From assembly GCF_014651015.1 (NCBI RefSeq), contig NZ_BMWB01000021.1:62001-126000 (forward strand): 64,000 bases of DNA. The letters are read 5' to 3'. The stretch is from Streptomyces xantholiticus (lineage in GTDB: Bacteria; Actinomycetota; Actinomycetes; Streptomycetales; Streptomycetaceae). The position numbers were made by a program, and so were the translations under genes. This document shows positions 43,525-52,810 of this stretch, piece after piece; position 1 is the first letter of the stretch; every line of letters starts with the position of its first letter. The notes beneath the pieces were generated by a model that saw only the letters and a list, made by a program, of their open reading frames with translations, did not search any database and had not been told where the DNA came from.

Positions 43525-45618
43525 TCACCGGGCCGCGGACCCCTCACGGGTCTGCGGCCCGTTGTCGTCCCGGGCGGCGGCGAGGGCTCCCGCCAGCGCG
43601 TCCAGCGCGTCCAGGAGCTGGACGGCGCTGCCCCGCAGGACCGCATCGGCCGCCTCCTTCGTGCCCCACCGGTCCACGACCTCGTGCACGGACCCCCAGT
43701 CCGGCACCCGGTACTCCCTTACCGCCTCCGCGGCGTCCTCGGTGGCGTGGCGCAGCACTTCGGCCAGGGCGGCGGCGGCAGGAACCGGCTCTGCGTCACG
43801 TCCCGCGCCGTGCTCCGGCAGATGCGCCTCGATGAGCATGGCGACCCTGCCTGCCTGGGCGAGCGCGTGGCCCGCCTGCTCCGCCGTGTCACGGGACAGC
43901 GCCCGGGCGCGCACCGGCTCTTGCCATGCCTTGTTCAGCGCCTCCCGCCAGGCGATGCGTGTGTCGCGCGCGGTGAGCAGCGCCTGGCGTACGTCCGCCG
44001 TGTCCGCGGGGTCGGCGTAGCGGTCGAGGACGGCTGCGGCGTAACCTCCGCCTGCGAGCAGCCAGTCGGCCAGGCGGTGGTGCAGCCGCGGGGTCTCCCA
44101 GGCGGGGTACACCGCGTAGGCGAGCATTGCGAGCAGCCCGCCCAGCAGTGTGAGCAGCACCCGCTGGGGCACAGTCTGGGCCCAGTCCTCACCTCCGGTG
44201 CCGAGCAGGAAGACCACATAGGCGGAGAGGAAGACGCTGGCCGCGGCGTAGCCGGTGCGCATCACGAGATACATGCCGAAGGCGCACAGGACGGCGAGGG
44301 CGGCGCTCACATAGGTGCCGGGGTGGGCCGCCTGCACCACTGCGGTCGCCGCGCCCACACCGACGACCGTGCCGCACAGACGGGCGACGGAACGGCCGTA
44401 GGTCTGCGAGAAGTCGGGGCGCATGACCATGACCGCCGTCAGGGGCGCCCAATAACCGTGACCGAACGGGAGGGCCGTGCCGAGCAGATAGCCGACGGCC
44501 ACGACCACGGAGGATCGGAGCGCGTGCCGCAGGATCGGCGACCCGGGGCGCAATTCGCCGCGCACGGTGCGCAGGGCGTCGGGAAGCAGCCGCAGCAGCC
44601 CCTGCCGCGTGCGGTGGTCGGACTCGGCGGCACCCGCCCCGCGTACCGTGGCCACCACGTCGTCGAGCAGCGCGATCAGCCGCAGGGCGGCGCGGCGGGA
44701 CGGCCCGGAGAGGATGGCGGCGGTGTGGGGCGTGCGCAGGACGGCCGCCGCGTCCGGCGGCACGCGTACCGCTTCCCCGTGCCGTACGGCGAGCGCGGCG
44801 GCGTCGAGCACGGTGCCCGCGGCGTCGAGGAGTTCGCGCACCCGGTCGCGGGCCGGCCCGTCCGAGGGGACGCCGACGGCCGGGTCGGCGAGGGAGGCGA
44901 GCACGGGCCTGATGCGTTCCGCGACCCCTCGCGTGCCGTGCAGCTCCGCCGGCCTGCGCCTGGCCTGCCTCGGGGTGACGGCCGCGGCACTGCGGGCGTG
45001 CATCAGCGGCGCCGGGTCGAAGGACACGGTCGGATCGTGCCGCAGCCTGCGCGCGTAGTCGGCCTCCGCGGCGAGCGCGTCGGCCAGCGCGTCGCGCTGC
45101 GCGCCCCAGCGGCGTACCGGAAAGAGCACGACGAGCAGGGCCTGCACGATCCCGCCGACGGCGATCATGGCGGCGTGGCCCGCCGCTGCGGGGGCCGAGC
45201 TGGGCAGGGTGACCGTCACCAGCATGATGGCGACGTTGGAGGATGCCATGATCCCGACGGTCGGTCCGACGACCCAGGAGAGGCCGCCGAGAAAGGTCCA
45301 CAGCGTCAGAAGCGCGACGAACAGGGAGATGTGGGTGCCGGCGAGATATCCGAGGAACGTGGACACGGCGAGCGTCGCCCCCGAGAGGAGCGCCAGGACG
45401 GGCCGCGGACGCCAGCTGCGCTGGAAGGTGGCGATCGCCGCCTGGAACGCCCCGAAGGCGGAACTGACGGCGACGGCCGGACCGAAGAGCGCGAGCGAGG
45501 CCCCGACGACGACCGCGAGGCCGGCGGCGCCCCGGATCGCGACGAGGGGCTCCAGCCGCTGCCGCTCGATCTTCAGGCCCGAAAGGGCGGTCTCCTTCAG
45601 CGCCCGGAGCCAGCTCAT
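43525..45618 (-). CDS. FUSC family membrane protein
   Basis: 697-residue protein with two blocks of about six transmembrane helices, as in aromatic-acid-exporter or FUSC proteins. The first block is at about 30-190; the second holds GYWAPLTAVMVMRPDFSQTYGRSVARLCGT, the classic FUSC signature. Cytosolic helical regions follow each block. Probably an efflux component; substrate unknown. The ATG at 45618 begins MSWLRALKETAL; the longer frame to 45756 is low-complexity. Confidence 0.87.
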   Translation of the reverse strand: MSWLRALKETALSGLKIERQRLEPLVAIRGAAGLAVVVGASLALFGPAVAVSSAFGAFQAAIATFQRSWRPRPVLALLSGATLAVSTFLGYLAGTHISLFVALLTLWTFLGGLSWVVGPTVGIMASSNVAIMLVTVTLPSSAPAAAGHAAMIAVGGIVQALLVVLFPVRRWGAQRDALADALAAEADYARRLRHDPTVSFDPAPLMHARSAAAVTPRQARRRPAELHGTRGVAERIRPVLASLADPAVGVPSDGPARDRVRELLDAAGTVLDAAALAVRHGEAVRVPPDAAAVLRTPHTAAILSGPSRRAALRLIALLDDVVATVRGAGAAESDHRTRQGLLRLLPDALRTVRGELRPGSPILRHALRSSVVVAVGYLLGTALPFGHGYWAPLTAVMVMRPDFSQTYGRSVARLCGTVVGVGAATAVVQAAHPGTYVSAALAVLCAFGMYLVMRTGYAAASVFLSAYVVFLLGTGGEDWAQTVPQRVLLTLLGGLLAMLAYAVYPAWETPRLHHRLADWLLAGGGYAAAVLDRYADPADTADVRQALLTARDTRIAWREALNKAWQEPVRARALSRDTAEQAGHALAQAGRVAMLIEAHLPEHGAGRDAEPVPAAAALAEVLRHATEDAAEAVREYRVPDWGSVHEVVDRWGTKEAADAVLRGSAVQLLDALDALAGALAAARDDNGPQTREGSAAR
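43530..43560. terminator. Hairpin at the convergent lipoprotein / FUSC ends
   Basis: 13-bp stem with one G-U pair (43530-43542 with 43548-43560) and a 5-nt loop, 36 bp after the lipoprotein stop and inside the last codons of the FUSC gene. Confidence 0.55.
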
Positions 45619-45878
45619 GTGGCGAGCGTAACGATTCGGGACGAACAGGTCCTGATCGACGGGATCCGGCAGGTCTGCCGCACCATCCAAGTGAGTGCGT
45701 GCGGATGCCGGCCGGGACCGGCTCCTCGGCGAGGGGACGGAACCCGGCGAGGACACGGTGGAACGGCGGGCTGAGAGCCTCGGCAGAACGCTGGCCTGCG
45801 GCTCTCCGGTCGCGCCGGGCCGGCTCCTTCAGGCCGCCCGGATACGGGCGAGGCCGAAGGCCACCCGTCCGCCCCGCG

Positions 45879-47027
45879 TCACCCGCGGTCCCCGCGCCGC
45901 GGCCGACGGGCCACGCCCGCGGAGCCGCTCGGCCGCCGCTGCGCCCGGTCCGCCGCGGCGCGGCCGTCGTACCAGCCGTCGAGATCCGTCGCGCCGCGCA
46001 CGCGGGTGGTCGTGGTCTCGGGGAACATCCGGTCGGTGTGTGCGGTGACGGCGACGTCGCGCGAGGCCAGGACCGGCAGCAGGTCCGCCGTGACCACGTC
46101 GTCCGCCACCGCGGCGAGGTGCTCGCCCAGCCGGCTCGCGTACGCGGTCCAGAACGATTGCCGGAAGGTCTTCGTACGCCGGCGACCGCCCGCGCGCTGC
46201 GCGGACTCCGCCTTGGCCAGGGCCGTCGCGCCCTGGACGAGCAGTGAGGTGTGGAGCAGTTCGACCGACTCCAGGTCGCTCTCGAAGCCGACGACGGTCG
46301 AGAAGGCGAAGGAACCGTTCCACACCGCGCGGCACCGGTTCGCGCCGGCCACCGCGTCGAGCAGGACCGCCTTCGCCGTCTCGTACGGGGCGTCGATACC
46401 GATCCGGCACGCGGACGGGACGTCCGGGCTGTGCGTGCGGGCGGCCAGCAGTGCCTCGTCGACGCTGTGGCGCGCCATCAGCTCCTGGGCCTTGACGGTG
46501 AGCGCCTCAGCCTCCTCCGGGTAGTCGGTGGCCTCCGCCTTCGCCAGCAGCGCCCGGATACGGCCGAGCATGCGCGGCTCGTGCGGTGACGCGGGCACCG
46601 AGGCGAGTCTCTCGCCCGGGACCGGGCCGACCGGTTCGATCGCGGGGAGGCGGACGAGCAGGCGGTACAGCTCCAGCAGGGCTGTGGCCTGGGAGAAACG
46701 GTCCGACTTCGGCGGCTGCGGGTCGCCCAGGTCGGCGAGCTGCGCCTGGAAGCGGGGTGCCAGCCGGGAGCCGTAGCGCTTCGTCTCCGCCCAGATCAGA
46801 CCGGCGGCCAGCCGTTCGTGCGCCTCGTCGAGGTCGCGTCGGACGAGCCGCAGCACATCGGCCGGCTGCCAGCCGCGCTCCCAGGCCCGCCGTACGAGCT
46901 GCTCGCCGCGCAGCCGGAGCTCATCGTCGGCGGACGGGTCGGCGGCGAGCAGGGACGCACCGGTGTCGAGCGCTTCGTCGCCCTCCGCGTACAGCGCCGC
47001 TGCCAGCGCCTTCTCGACCGTACTCAT
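45879..47027 (-). CDS. DUF2786 domain protein
   Basis: 382-residue soluble protein. The central DUF2786 segment (MLGRIRALLAKAEATDYPEEAEALTVKAQELMARHSVD) is clear, with a helical N-terminal region before it and a later FRQSFWTAYASRLGEHL segment. Function unknown; some members occur next to phage or DNA-repair genes, but no such neighbours are seen here. The C-terminal 30 residues are Arg/Ala-rich. Confidence 0.85.
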   Translation of the reverse strand: MSTVEKALAAALYAEGDEALDTGASLLAADPSADDELRLRGEQLVRRAWERGWQPADVLRLVRRDLDEAHERLAAGLIWAETKRYGSRLAPRFQAQLADLGDPQPPKSDRFSQATALLELYRLLVRLPAIEPVGPVPGERLASVPASPHEPRMLGRIRALLAKAEATDYPEEAEALTVKAQELMARHSVDEALLAARTHSPDVPSACRIGIDAPYETAKAVLLDAVAGANRCRAVWNGSFAFSTVVGFESDLESVELLHTSLLVQGATALAKAESAQRAGGRRRTKTFRQSFWTAYASRLGEHLAAVADDVVTADLLPVLASRDVAVTAHTDRMFPETTTTRVRGATDLDGWYDGRAAADRAQRRPSGSAGVARRPRRGDRG

Positions 47028-47153
47028 ACCTCGGATGGTGTCACGGGCGCCGTCCGTACTGGCTCGGGGTGCTTCTCGGGGTAGGGCGCGCCATACCTCC
47101 AGGACACCCCCCAGTGGTCGTGATCAGGGCCCCCGCACCGGAAGCCTGGTGCC

Positions 47154-47878
47154 ATGACCACAACAGCCGTACGGCTCACCGCCCTTCGCCGCGTCCACCG
47201 TGACGTGACCGCCCTCGACGGCGTCGACCTCGATTTCGCCACCGGTTCGTTCACGGCCGTCATGGGGCCCTCCGGGTCCGGCAAGTCCACCCTGCTCCAG
47301 TGCGCGGCCGGGCTCGACCGGCCCACCTCGGGGACGGTGGAGATGGACGGCATCACGCTCGGCGGACTGGGCGAACGTCGCTGACGCTCCTTCGGCGGGA
47401 CCGGATCGGGTTCGTTTTCCAGTCGTACAACCTCCTCCCGTCGCTGACCGCCGTCCAGAACGTCGGGCTGCCGCTGCGGCTGGCCGGCCGACGGCCGTCG
47501 CGTGCCGGTGTGCGCGAGGCGCTCGCCCGGGTCGGCCTGGAGGGGCGGGCCGGTCACCGGCCGGGGCAGCTGTCGGGAGTGCAGCAGCAGAGGGTGGCGC
47601 TCGCCCGGGCGCTGATCACCCGGCCGGCCGTGCTGTTCGCCGACGAGCCGACCGGTGCACTCGACACCGTCACCAGCCCTGAGGTGCTCGGGCTGCTCAG
47701 AGGGCTGGTGAACCGGGAGGGGCAGACGATCGTGATGGTCACCCATGACCCGGTGGCCGCGTCGTTCGCCGACCGCGCCGTCCTCCTGGTCGACGGCCGG
47801 GTCGGCGACGAGCTCGCCGCACCCACGGCCGAGCAGGTCGCGGCACGGCTCGCGGCTCTGGAGGCCGTCCCGTGCTGA
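47154..47878 (+). pseudogene. ABC transporter ATPase, frameshifted
   Basis: MacB-type ATPase. The first frame (47154-47384) has Walker A GPSGSGKSTLLQ and ends at a TGA. From about 47380 the protein continues in another frame with the Q-loop FVFQSYNLLPSLTAVQNV, Walker B VLFADEPTGALD and H-loop VTHD. One C missing near 47379 restores one frame. The signature reads LSGVQQQRVALARAL rather than LSGGQQQ, a substitution that would itself harm ATP hydrolysis. The next gene is also broken, so genuine decay is favoured. Confidence 0.85.
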
Positions 47879-49515
47879 GCATCGCTGTCGCCGGGCTCCG
47901 GGCCCGGTGGACCACGTTCGTCGCGACCTTCGTCGCGCTCGCGCTCGGCGTCGGGCTGCTGACGGCCATGGGACTGGGCCTGGCGTCGACGTTCGACGCG
48001 CCGTCGCGCCCGCCCGAGCGGTTCGCTTCGTCGCCGGTGGTCGTCATGGGACAGGACAGGATCACCGTGGAGGTGCGGCGGGGCCCGCGGGTCGTGGAGG
48101 TGTCGAAGCCGCTCCCCCGTCCACACCCTGTGGACGGGGAACTGCTGCGGGAACTGCGCCGGGTCGGACCGGTGGTGCTGCGCGGCGGGCCCGACGCGGT
48201 CGGCGTCGATGCCTACCCCGGCGCGGTGCGCACGGTGGTCGGATTGCGGGCGCAGGTCCTCACCGGGGACGACCGGCGCCTGGCCGATCCCTCACCCGAG
48301 CGCGACGCGCAGGCGCTCGTCACGGTGAACTCACTGCTCGGCACGGCCGGCGGGGTCTCCGCCTTCGTCTCCGTCTTCGTCGTCGCCTCGACGTTCGCCT
48401 TCGCGGTGGCCCTGCGGCGGCGCGAATTCGGGCTGCTGCGGACGGCGGGGACGACACCGGGCCAGATCCGCCGACTGCTGCTGACCGAGGCGCTGACCGT
48501 CGGGACGCTCGCCTCCGCGGCGGGGTGCGTGCTCGGTGCCCGGGGCGCGCCCCTGCTGGCCCGGGCACTGGTCGACAAAGGCGTGGCGCCGGAGTGGTTC
48601 GCGATCCGCAGCGACGTGACCTGGCCGTTCCATGTGGCCTTCTGGACAGGACTCGTGGTGGCGTTCGCCGGGGTCTGGGCAGCTTCGCGCCGGGGGGGCG
48701 CATCCATCCGGCAGAGGCGCCGCGGGAGGACGACGAGACCGCGGTCGTCGGTTTCGAGGCCCGCGCGGTGACCGATCCGGCCGCCTTCGCCGAGCTGGCG
48801 CGGCTGCCGGTCACGGCGGGCGATCTGCGGGACCTCGACGACCGTTCGATCGTCGTCAGCGAGGAGTGGCAGGACGCCGAGGTCGGCGAGAGCATCGACG
48901 TCCGGCTGGGCGACGGCTGCCCTGCCACGCTGCGCGTCGCCGCCGTGCTGGCGACCGGAACGGGAGGCAACGGCGCGTTCGTCACGGCCGCCAACGCGCC
49001 CGCCGCACCGGTGGACAGGATCGACGTACAGGCCGGGGCCGGCACTTCCCTCGACGCCGTCGCCACCGAACTGCGGCGCTCCACGGGGGGGAACGGTCCG
49101 CACGGTGCCCGACTGCGCCGCCGCGACCCACCCCCGTACCGGTCCGCAGACCCGGCTGGGGCTCCTCGTCGTCCTCGGTATCGCCCTCGTGGACACGGCG
49201 ATCGCCCTCGCGGGGACGCTGCTGATGGCCACCTCGGCGCGGGCCGGCGAACTGGCCGCGCTGCGCCTCGCGGGAGCGACCCGCGCCCAGGTGCTGCGGG
49301 TGGTCGCGGGCGAGGCGCTGGTCGCCGTCGCCGTCGGCGCGGTGCTGGGCGCCGCGATCACGGCGGTGAACCTGGCGGGGCTGGGTGCGGCGCTCGCCGC
49401 GCTCTCGGCGCCCGTGACGGTCGTGGTGCCGTGGGGGACTGCCGGGGCGGCACTCGCGGCGTGCGCGGGCATCGCGGTCCTCGCGGCGACGGCCGGCTGC
49501 CCGCGGACCGGGTGA
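47872..49515 (+). pseudogene. ABC transporter FtsX-type permease, deleted and frameshifted
   Basis: The coding signal spreads over three frames: an N-terminal TM and first FtsX block (47872 to about 48700), a periplasmic part from GRIHPAEA through VGFEARAVTDPAAFAELARL, and a last FtsX block at 49105-49515. Shifts coincide with two runs of seven G (about 48702-48708 and 49085-49091). The membrane segment that should follow GRIHPAEA is missing, and the C terminus is cut at AATAGCPRTG. Intact homologues are about 830 residues, so this is a decayed gene. Confidence 0.82.
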
Positions 49516-49518
49516 GCG

Positions 49519-49560
49519 AAGGGCCGGCGGGTCGAAGGCAACGCGCCCGCCGGCGCCCTT
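49519..49560. terminator. Hairpin between convergent transporter and lipoprotein genes
   Basis: AAGGGCCGGCGGG (49519-49531) pairs with CCCGCCGGCGCCCTT (49546-49560), leaving a 2-nt bulge and a 14-nt loop. It serves one or both converging transcripts. Confidence 0.55.
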
Positions 49561-49569
49561 GTCCCTGTG

Positions 49570-50259
49570 TCAGGAGCTGCGCAGGGTCTTCCTGGCCAGT
49601 TCGTAGGCCGGGAGCATCTGCTCGTGCTCCTCAAAGTCCAATCCGCCGAGTTCGACGACCACCACGCCCTTCGGTGTGGCCACGGCGAAGGCGCGCTCCT
49701 TCTTCGGCTCGTCGAGGAACTCGCCGGTGTTGACGTAACTGACCTCGGTCGCGTCGAACTTGCCGGCCTTGGTCTCGCTGTACGCCTCCTTCCTGCGATC
49801 CGCTGCCGCGTCGGCGACGAACGCCTCCAGCACCTCGCGGGTGTCGGCACTGGCGTCGGCACCGACCCACACCCGGATGAAACCGATGTTGCCGGCGGGC
49901 TTTGCATCGATCTCGCACACGAGGGAGACCGGTCCCTGTTCGAGGAGCCCGGCGAACTCGTCGTCCGCCGCGTGCTCGACGGCCTCCGGCTTCCAGTCCG
50001 CCGCGAGGTCGAAGGTGACCGGCATGGGGCACGGCGACCCGGGGGCACCGACCGAGCCGTCCTTGCCCTTGTCCTTGCCCCTGCCCTTGTTTTTGTCCTG
50101 CTTCGTCTTCTCTTCCTTCTCGGCCGCCGATCCGCCCGCGTTCTTCACCGGGTCCGACCCCGCCCCCGCCGAACAGCCGGTCACCACTCCCATGACGAGC
50201 GCTGCCCGCACCGCTCCGAGAGCCGCGCCCCGCACCCGTCCCCGCAACACACCGCGCAC
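49570..50259 (-). CDS. Secreted lipoprotein
   Basis: 229-residue protein with a hydrophobic start and lipobox VTGC near residue 25, then a strongly charged Lys/Asp/Gly linker. The soluble domain (CPMPVTFDLAADWKPEAV, VSLVCEIDAKPAGNIGFIRV, EVSYVNTGEF) resembles the lipoproteins of unknown function common in Streptomyces. The GTG at 50259 has GGGGAA 6 nt upstream. Function unknown. Confidence 0.82.
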   Translation of the reverse strand: MRGVLRGRVRGAALGAVRAALVMGVVTGCSAGAGSDPVKNAGGSAAEKEEKTKQDKNKGRGKDKGKDGSVGAPGSPCPMPVTFDLAADWKPEAVEHAADDEFAGLLEQGPVSLVCEIDAKPAGNIGFIRVWVGADASADTREVLEAFVADAAADRRKEAYSETKAGKFDATEVSYVNTGEFLDEPKKERAFAVATPKGVVVVELGGLDFEEHEQMLPAYELARKTLRSS

Positions 50260-50353
50260 CGAAGGTTCCCCGCTCTGTCCATGGAGCCGCCACCGCCGTC
50301 GGCGGCACAGCAGGATCGATCCTAGGCAGCGGACGTCGAGGAAGGACCGATCG

Positions 50354-50913
50354 ATGGGTGAGAACAAGGACCGGATGCTGGCGGGCGAGTGGTACCTCCC
50401 CGACGACGAGGAGCTGGGCGCGGACACCCGCCGCCGCTTCGAACTCTGCGCCGCCTACAACGCCTACGGTGGCGCCGACCCGGCAGGGCGCGGGGCGATA
50501 CTCGCCGAACTGATCGGCTCGCTCGGCAAGGACGTCCGCATCCGGCCGCCGTTCCAGTGCGACTACGGGCGCTGCATCACCATCGGCGACCGTACGTTCA
50601 TCAACTACCAAGCGGTCTTCCTGGACGCCGCTCCCATCACCATCGGCTCCGACGTGCAGACAGGGCCAGGGGTGCAACTCCTCACCCCACCCACGACATG
50701 GACGCGGAGCGCCGTCGCGCGGGCTGGGAGAAGGCGGCCCCGATCACGATCGGCGACAACGTCTGGCTCGGCGGCGGCGTGATCGTCTGCCCCGGGGTCA
50801 CCATCGGCGACAACACGGTCGTGGGCGCCGGGTCGGTGGTCGTCAGGGACCTGCCGGCCGGGGTGCTCGCCGTCGGCAACCCGGCCCGTGTCGTACGCAG
50901 CCTCACCGGGTGA
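50354..50913 (+). pseudogene. Maltose/galactoside-type O-acetyltransferase, frameshifted
   Basis: Hexapeptide-repeat acetyltransferase. The first frame gives MLAGEWYLPDDEELGADTRR and IRPPFQCDYGRCITIGDRTF up to the active-site region VQLLTP. The rest, THDMDAERRRAGWE and ITIGDNVWLGGGVIVCPGVTIG, lies one base out of frame. One missing nucleotide at CTCACCCCACCCACGAC (near 50688) explains it. The catalytic histidine falls exactly at the break. Either a mutation or a base-calling error in the C-rich stretch. Confidence 0.8.
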
Positions 50914-50960
50914 TGACCAGCTTCCCGCGCGCATGACCGGTCGCGTTCGACCCCTGGGCC
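50903..50960 (-). pseudogene. Possible 3' remnant of a zinc-type oxidoreductase gene
   Basis: On the minus strand the last codons before a TGA read SNATGHARGKLVITR, very like the C-terminal end of MDR-superfamily quinone oxidoreductases (usually GHARGKLVLTV). The sequence upstream in this frame has no oxidoreductase similarity. This would be a short stump of a deleted gene; chance similarity is possible. Confidence 0.35.
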
Positions 50961-51098
50961 GTGGCAGCGCTCGGCGAGCGGACACGTCCGGCGGTCCGGC
51001 TGCCGGAGCGCCGGAGCCGGTCCGGCGACGACGACGAGGCGTGGTCGCCGGCCCCGACGGCCACGGCGTTGTCGGACCCTGCTGCCACACTCGAACCC

Positions 51099-52784
51099 AT
51101 GGGCGGACGGTGGGCTCTGGCGGCGGCCGAAGGAGGAGGAGCGCGGCTCGTCCCCCTCGGCCCCGACGGCCTGCCCTCGGGGCCGGTCCTCGAGGAGCCC
51201 GACCTGGTCGAGGCGGTCCGGTCCCGGCCCGAGGTCGGCCGGTGGGTGTGGCGGTCCACTGCGGAGATCTACCCCCGGCTGCTGGCTGCCGGAGTCCGCG
51301 TCGAGCGGTGCTACGACATCGAGGACGCCGAGCTCCTGCTGCTCGGCCACGAGGGGCGGCTCGGCGAGCCACGCTCGGCGGCGGCCGCGTGGGCGCGGCT
51401 GCACAACGCTCCCGTGCCGCCCGACCCGCCCGCCCGTGCGGCCGAGCCCGGCTCCCAGTCCTCCCTGTTCGAGCCGCAGCCGGTCACGGTGCCGCTGGAG
51501 GCGCTGCTCGAGGTCTACGCCGAGCAGCAGCGAAGGCATGCGGCGGCCGAGCACCCCGGCCGTATGCGCCTGCTGACGGCCGCCGAGTCCGCGGGCATGC
51601 TCGTGGCCGCGGAGATGAGCCGCGCGGGACTCCCGTGGCGCGCCGATGTGCACCGCGAAGTGCTGCACGAGCTGCTCGGCGAGCGGTACGCGGGCGGTGG
51701 CGAGCCGCGGCGCCTGGCGGAGCTGACGGAAGAGGTGTCGGCGGCCTTCGGCCGACGGGTGCGGCCCGACCTGCCGGCGGACGTCGTCAAGGCGTTCGCC
51801 CGGGCCGGTGTCAAGTTGCGCTCGACGCGGCACTGGGAACTGGCGGAGATCGACCACCCGGCCGTCGAACCACTGATCCGTTACAAGAAGCTGTACCGCA
51901 TCTGGACCGCGCACGGCTGGGGCTGGCTGCAGGACTGGGTGCGGGACGGCCGGTTCCGGCCCGAGTACCTGCCGGGCGGTACGGTCTCCGGCCGCTGGAC
52001 GACCAACGGAGGCGGGGCACTTCAGATCCCCAAGGTGATCAGGCGTGCCGTTGTCGCGGACGAAGGCTGGCGTCTCGTCGTGGCCGACGCCGATCAGATG
52101 GAGCCCCGGGTGCTCGCCGCGATCTCGCGGGACCGGGGCCTGATGGAGGTCGCGGGTCACGACGGCGATCTCTACACCGCCCTGTCGGACCGCGCCTTCT
52201 CCGGCGACCGCGCCCATGCCAAGCTGGCGCTGCTCGGTGCCGTCTACGGCCAGACGTCGGGCGACGGCCTGAAGAACCTCGCTGCGCTGCGCCGCAGATT
52301 CCCCCGCGCGGTGGCCTATGTGGACGACGCGGCCAAGGCAGGCGAGGAAGGCCGACTCGTACGGACCTGGCTGGGGCGAACCAGCCCCCGGGCCATCGGG
52401 GCGGGCGACGACGACGAGGCGGGCATTCCGCAGGAGACTCTTGAAACGACCCCTGCCGAGGACGGGTTCACACCCGGTTACGCCTCGGCGAACGCGCGGG
52501 CCCGGGGCCGTTTCACCCGGAACTTCGTGGTGCAGGGAAGCGCCGCCGACTGGGCACTGGTGATGCTGGCTGCGCTGCGTCGGGCCACCTCGGCAATGCG
52601 GGCGGAGCTGGTGTTCTTCCAGCACGACGAGGTGATCGTGCACTGCCCTGCCGAGGAGGCCGAGGACGTGGCGGAGGCGATCCGCTCGGCCGGTGAGCTG
52701 GCCGGGCGGATCGCCTTCGGGGAGACGCCGGTGCGGTTCCCCTTCACGATCGCGGTGGTGGAGCGCTACTCGGACGCGAAATGA
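51099..52784 (+). CDS. Bifunctional 3'-5' exonuclease / DNA polymerase (family A-like)
   Basis: 561-residue actinobacterial protein with a degenerate exonuclease-type N-terminal half and a family A polymerase domain. Motif A is VVADADQMEPRVLAAIS. The finger region contains KLALLGAVYGQTSGDGLKNL, and motif C is ELVFFQHDEVIVHCP, with the HDE triad intact. It is shorter than Pol I and lacks the 5' nuclease. Such proteins are usually annotated as a second, PolA-related enzyme in Streptomyces, presumably for repair. Start ATG 51099. Confidence 0.88.
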   Translation: MGGRWALAAAEGGGARLVPLGPDGLPSGPVLEEPDLVEAVRSRPEVGRWVWRSTAEIYPRLLAAGVRVERCYDIEDAELLLLGHEGRLGEPRSAAAAWARLHNAPVPPDPPARAAEPGSQSSLFEPQPVTVPLEALLEVYAEQQRRHAAAEHPGRMRLLTAAESAGMLVAAEMSRAGLPWRADVHREVLHELLGERYAGGGEPRRLAELTEEVSAAFGRRVRPDLPADVVKAFARAGVKLRSTRHWELAEIDHPAVEPLIRYKKLYRIWTAHGWGWLQDWVRDGRFRPEYLPGGTVSGRWTTNGGGALQIPKVIRRAVVADEGWRLVVADADQMEPRVLAAISRDRGLMEVAGHDGDLYTALSDRAFSGDRAHAKLALLGAVYGQTSGDGLKNLAALRRRFPRAVAYVDDAAKAGEEGRLVRTWLGRTSPRAIGAGDDDEAGIPQETLETTPAEDGFTPGYASANARARGRFTRNFVVQGSAADWALVMLAALRRATSAMRAELVFFQHDEVIVHCPAEEAEDVAEAIRSAGELAGRIAFGETPVRFPFTIAVVERYSDAK

Positions 52785-52810
52785 GCCGCGCCCGGCAGGG
52801 CCCTTCGGCC

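Noticed and set aside
45619..45878. Possible small genes between the FUSC and DUF2786 genes
   Set aside because: Open frames here are low-complexity Arg/Pro strings in several frames with no Shine-Dalgarno.
47745..49733. 662-residue frame over the transporter region
   Set aside because: Only its part from about 48700 to 49110 matches a permease; the rest is out of frame. Treated as part of a decayed permease, not a gene.
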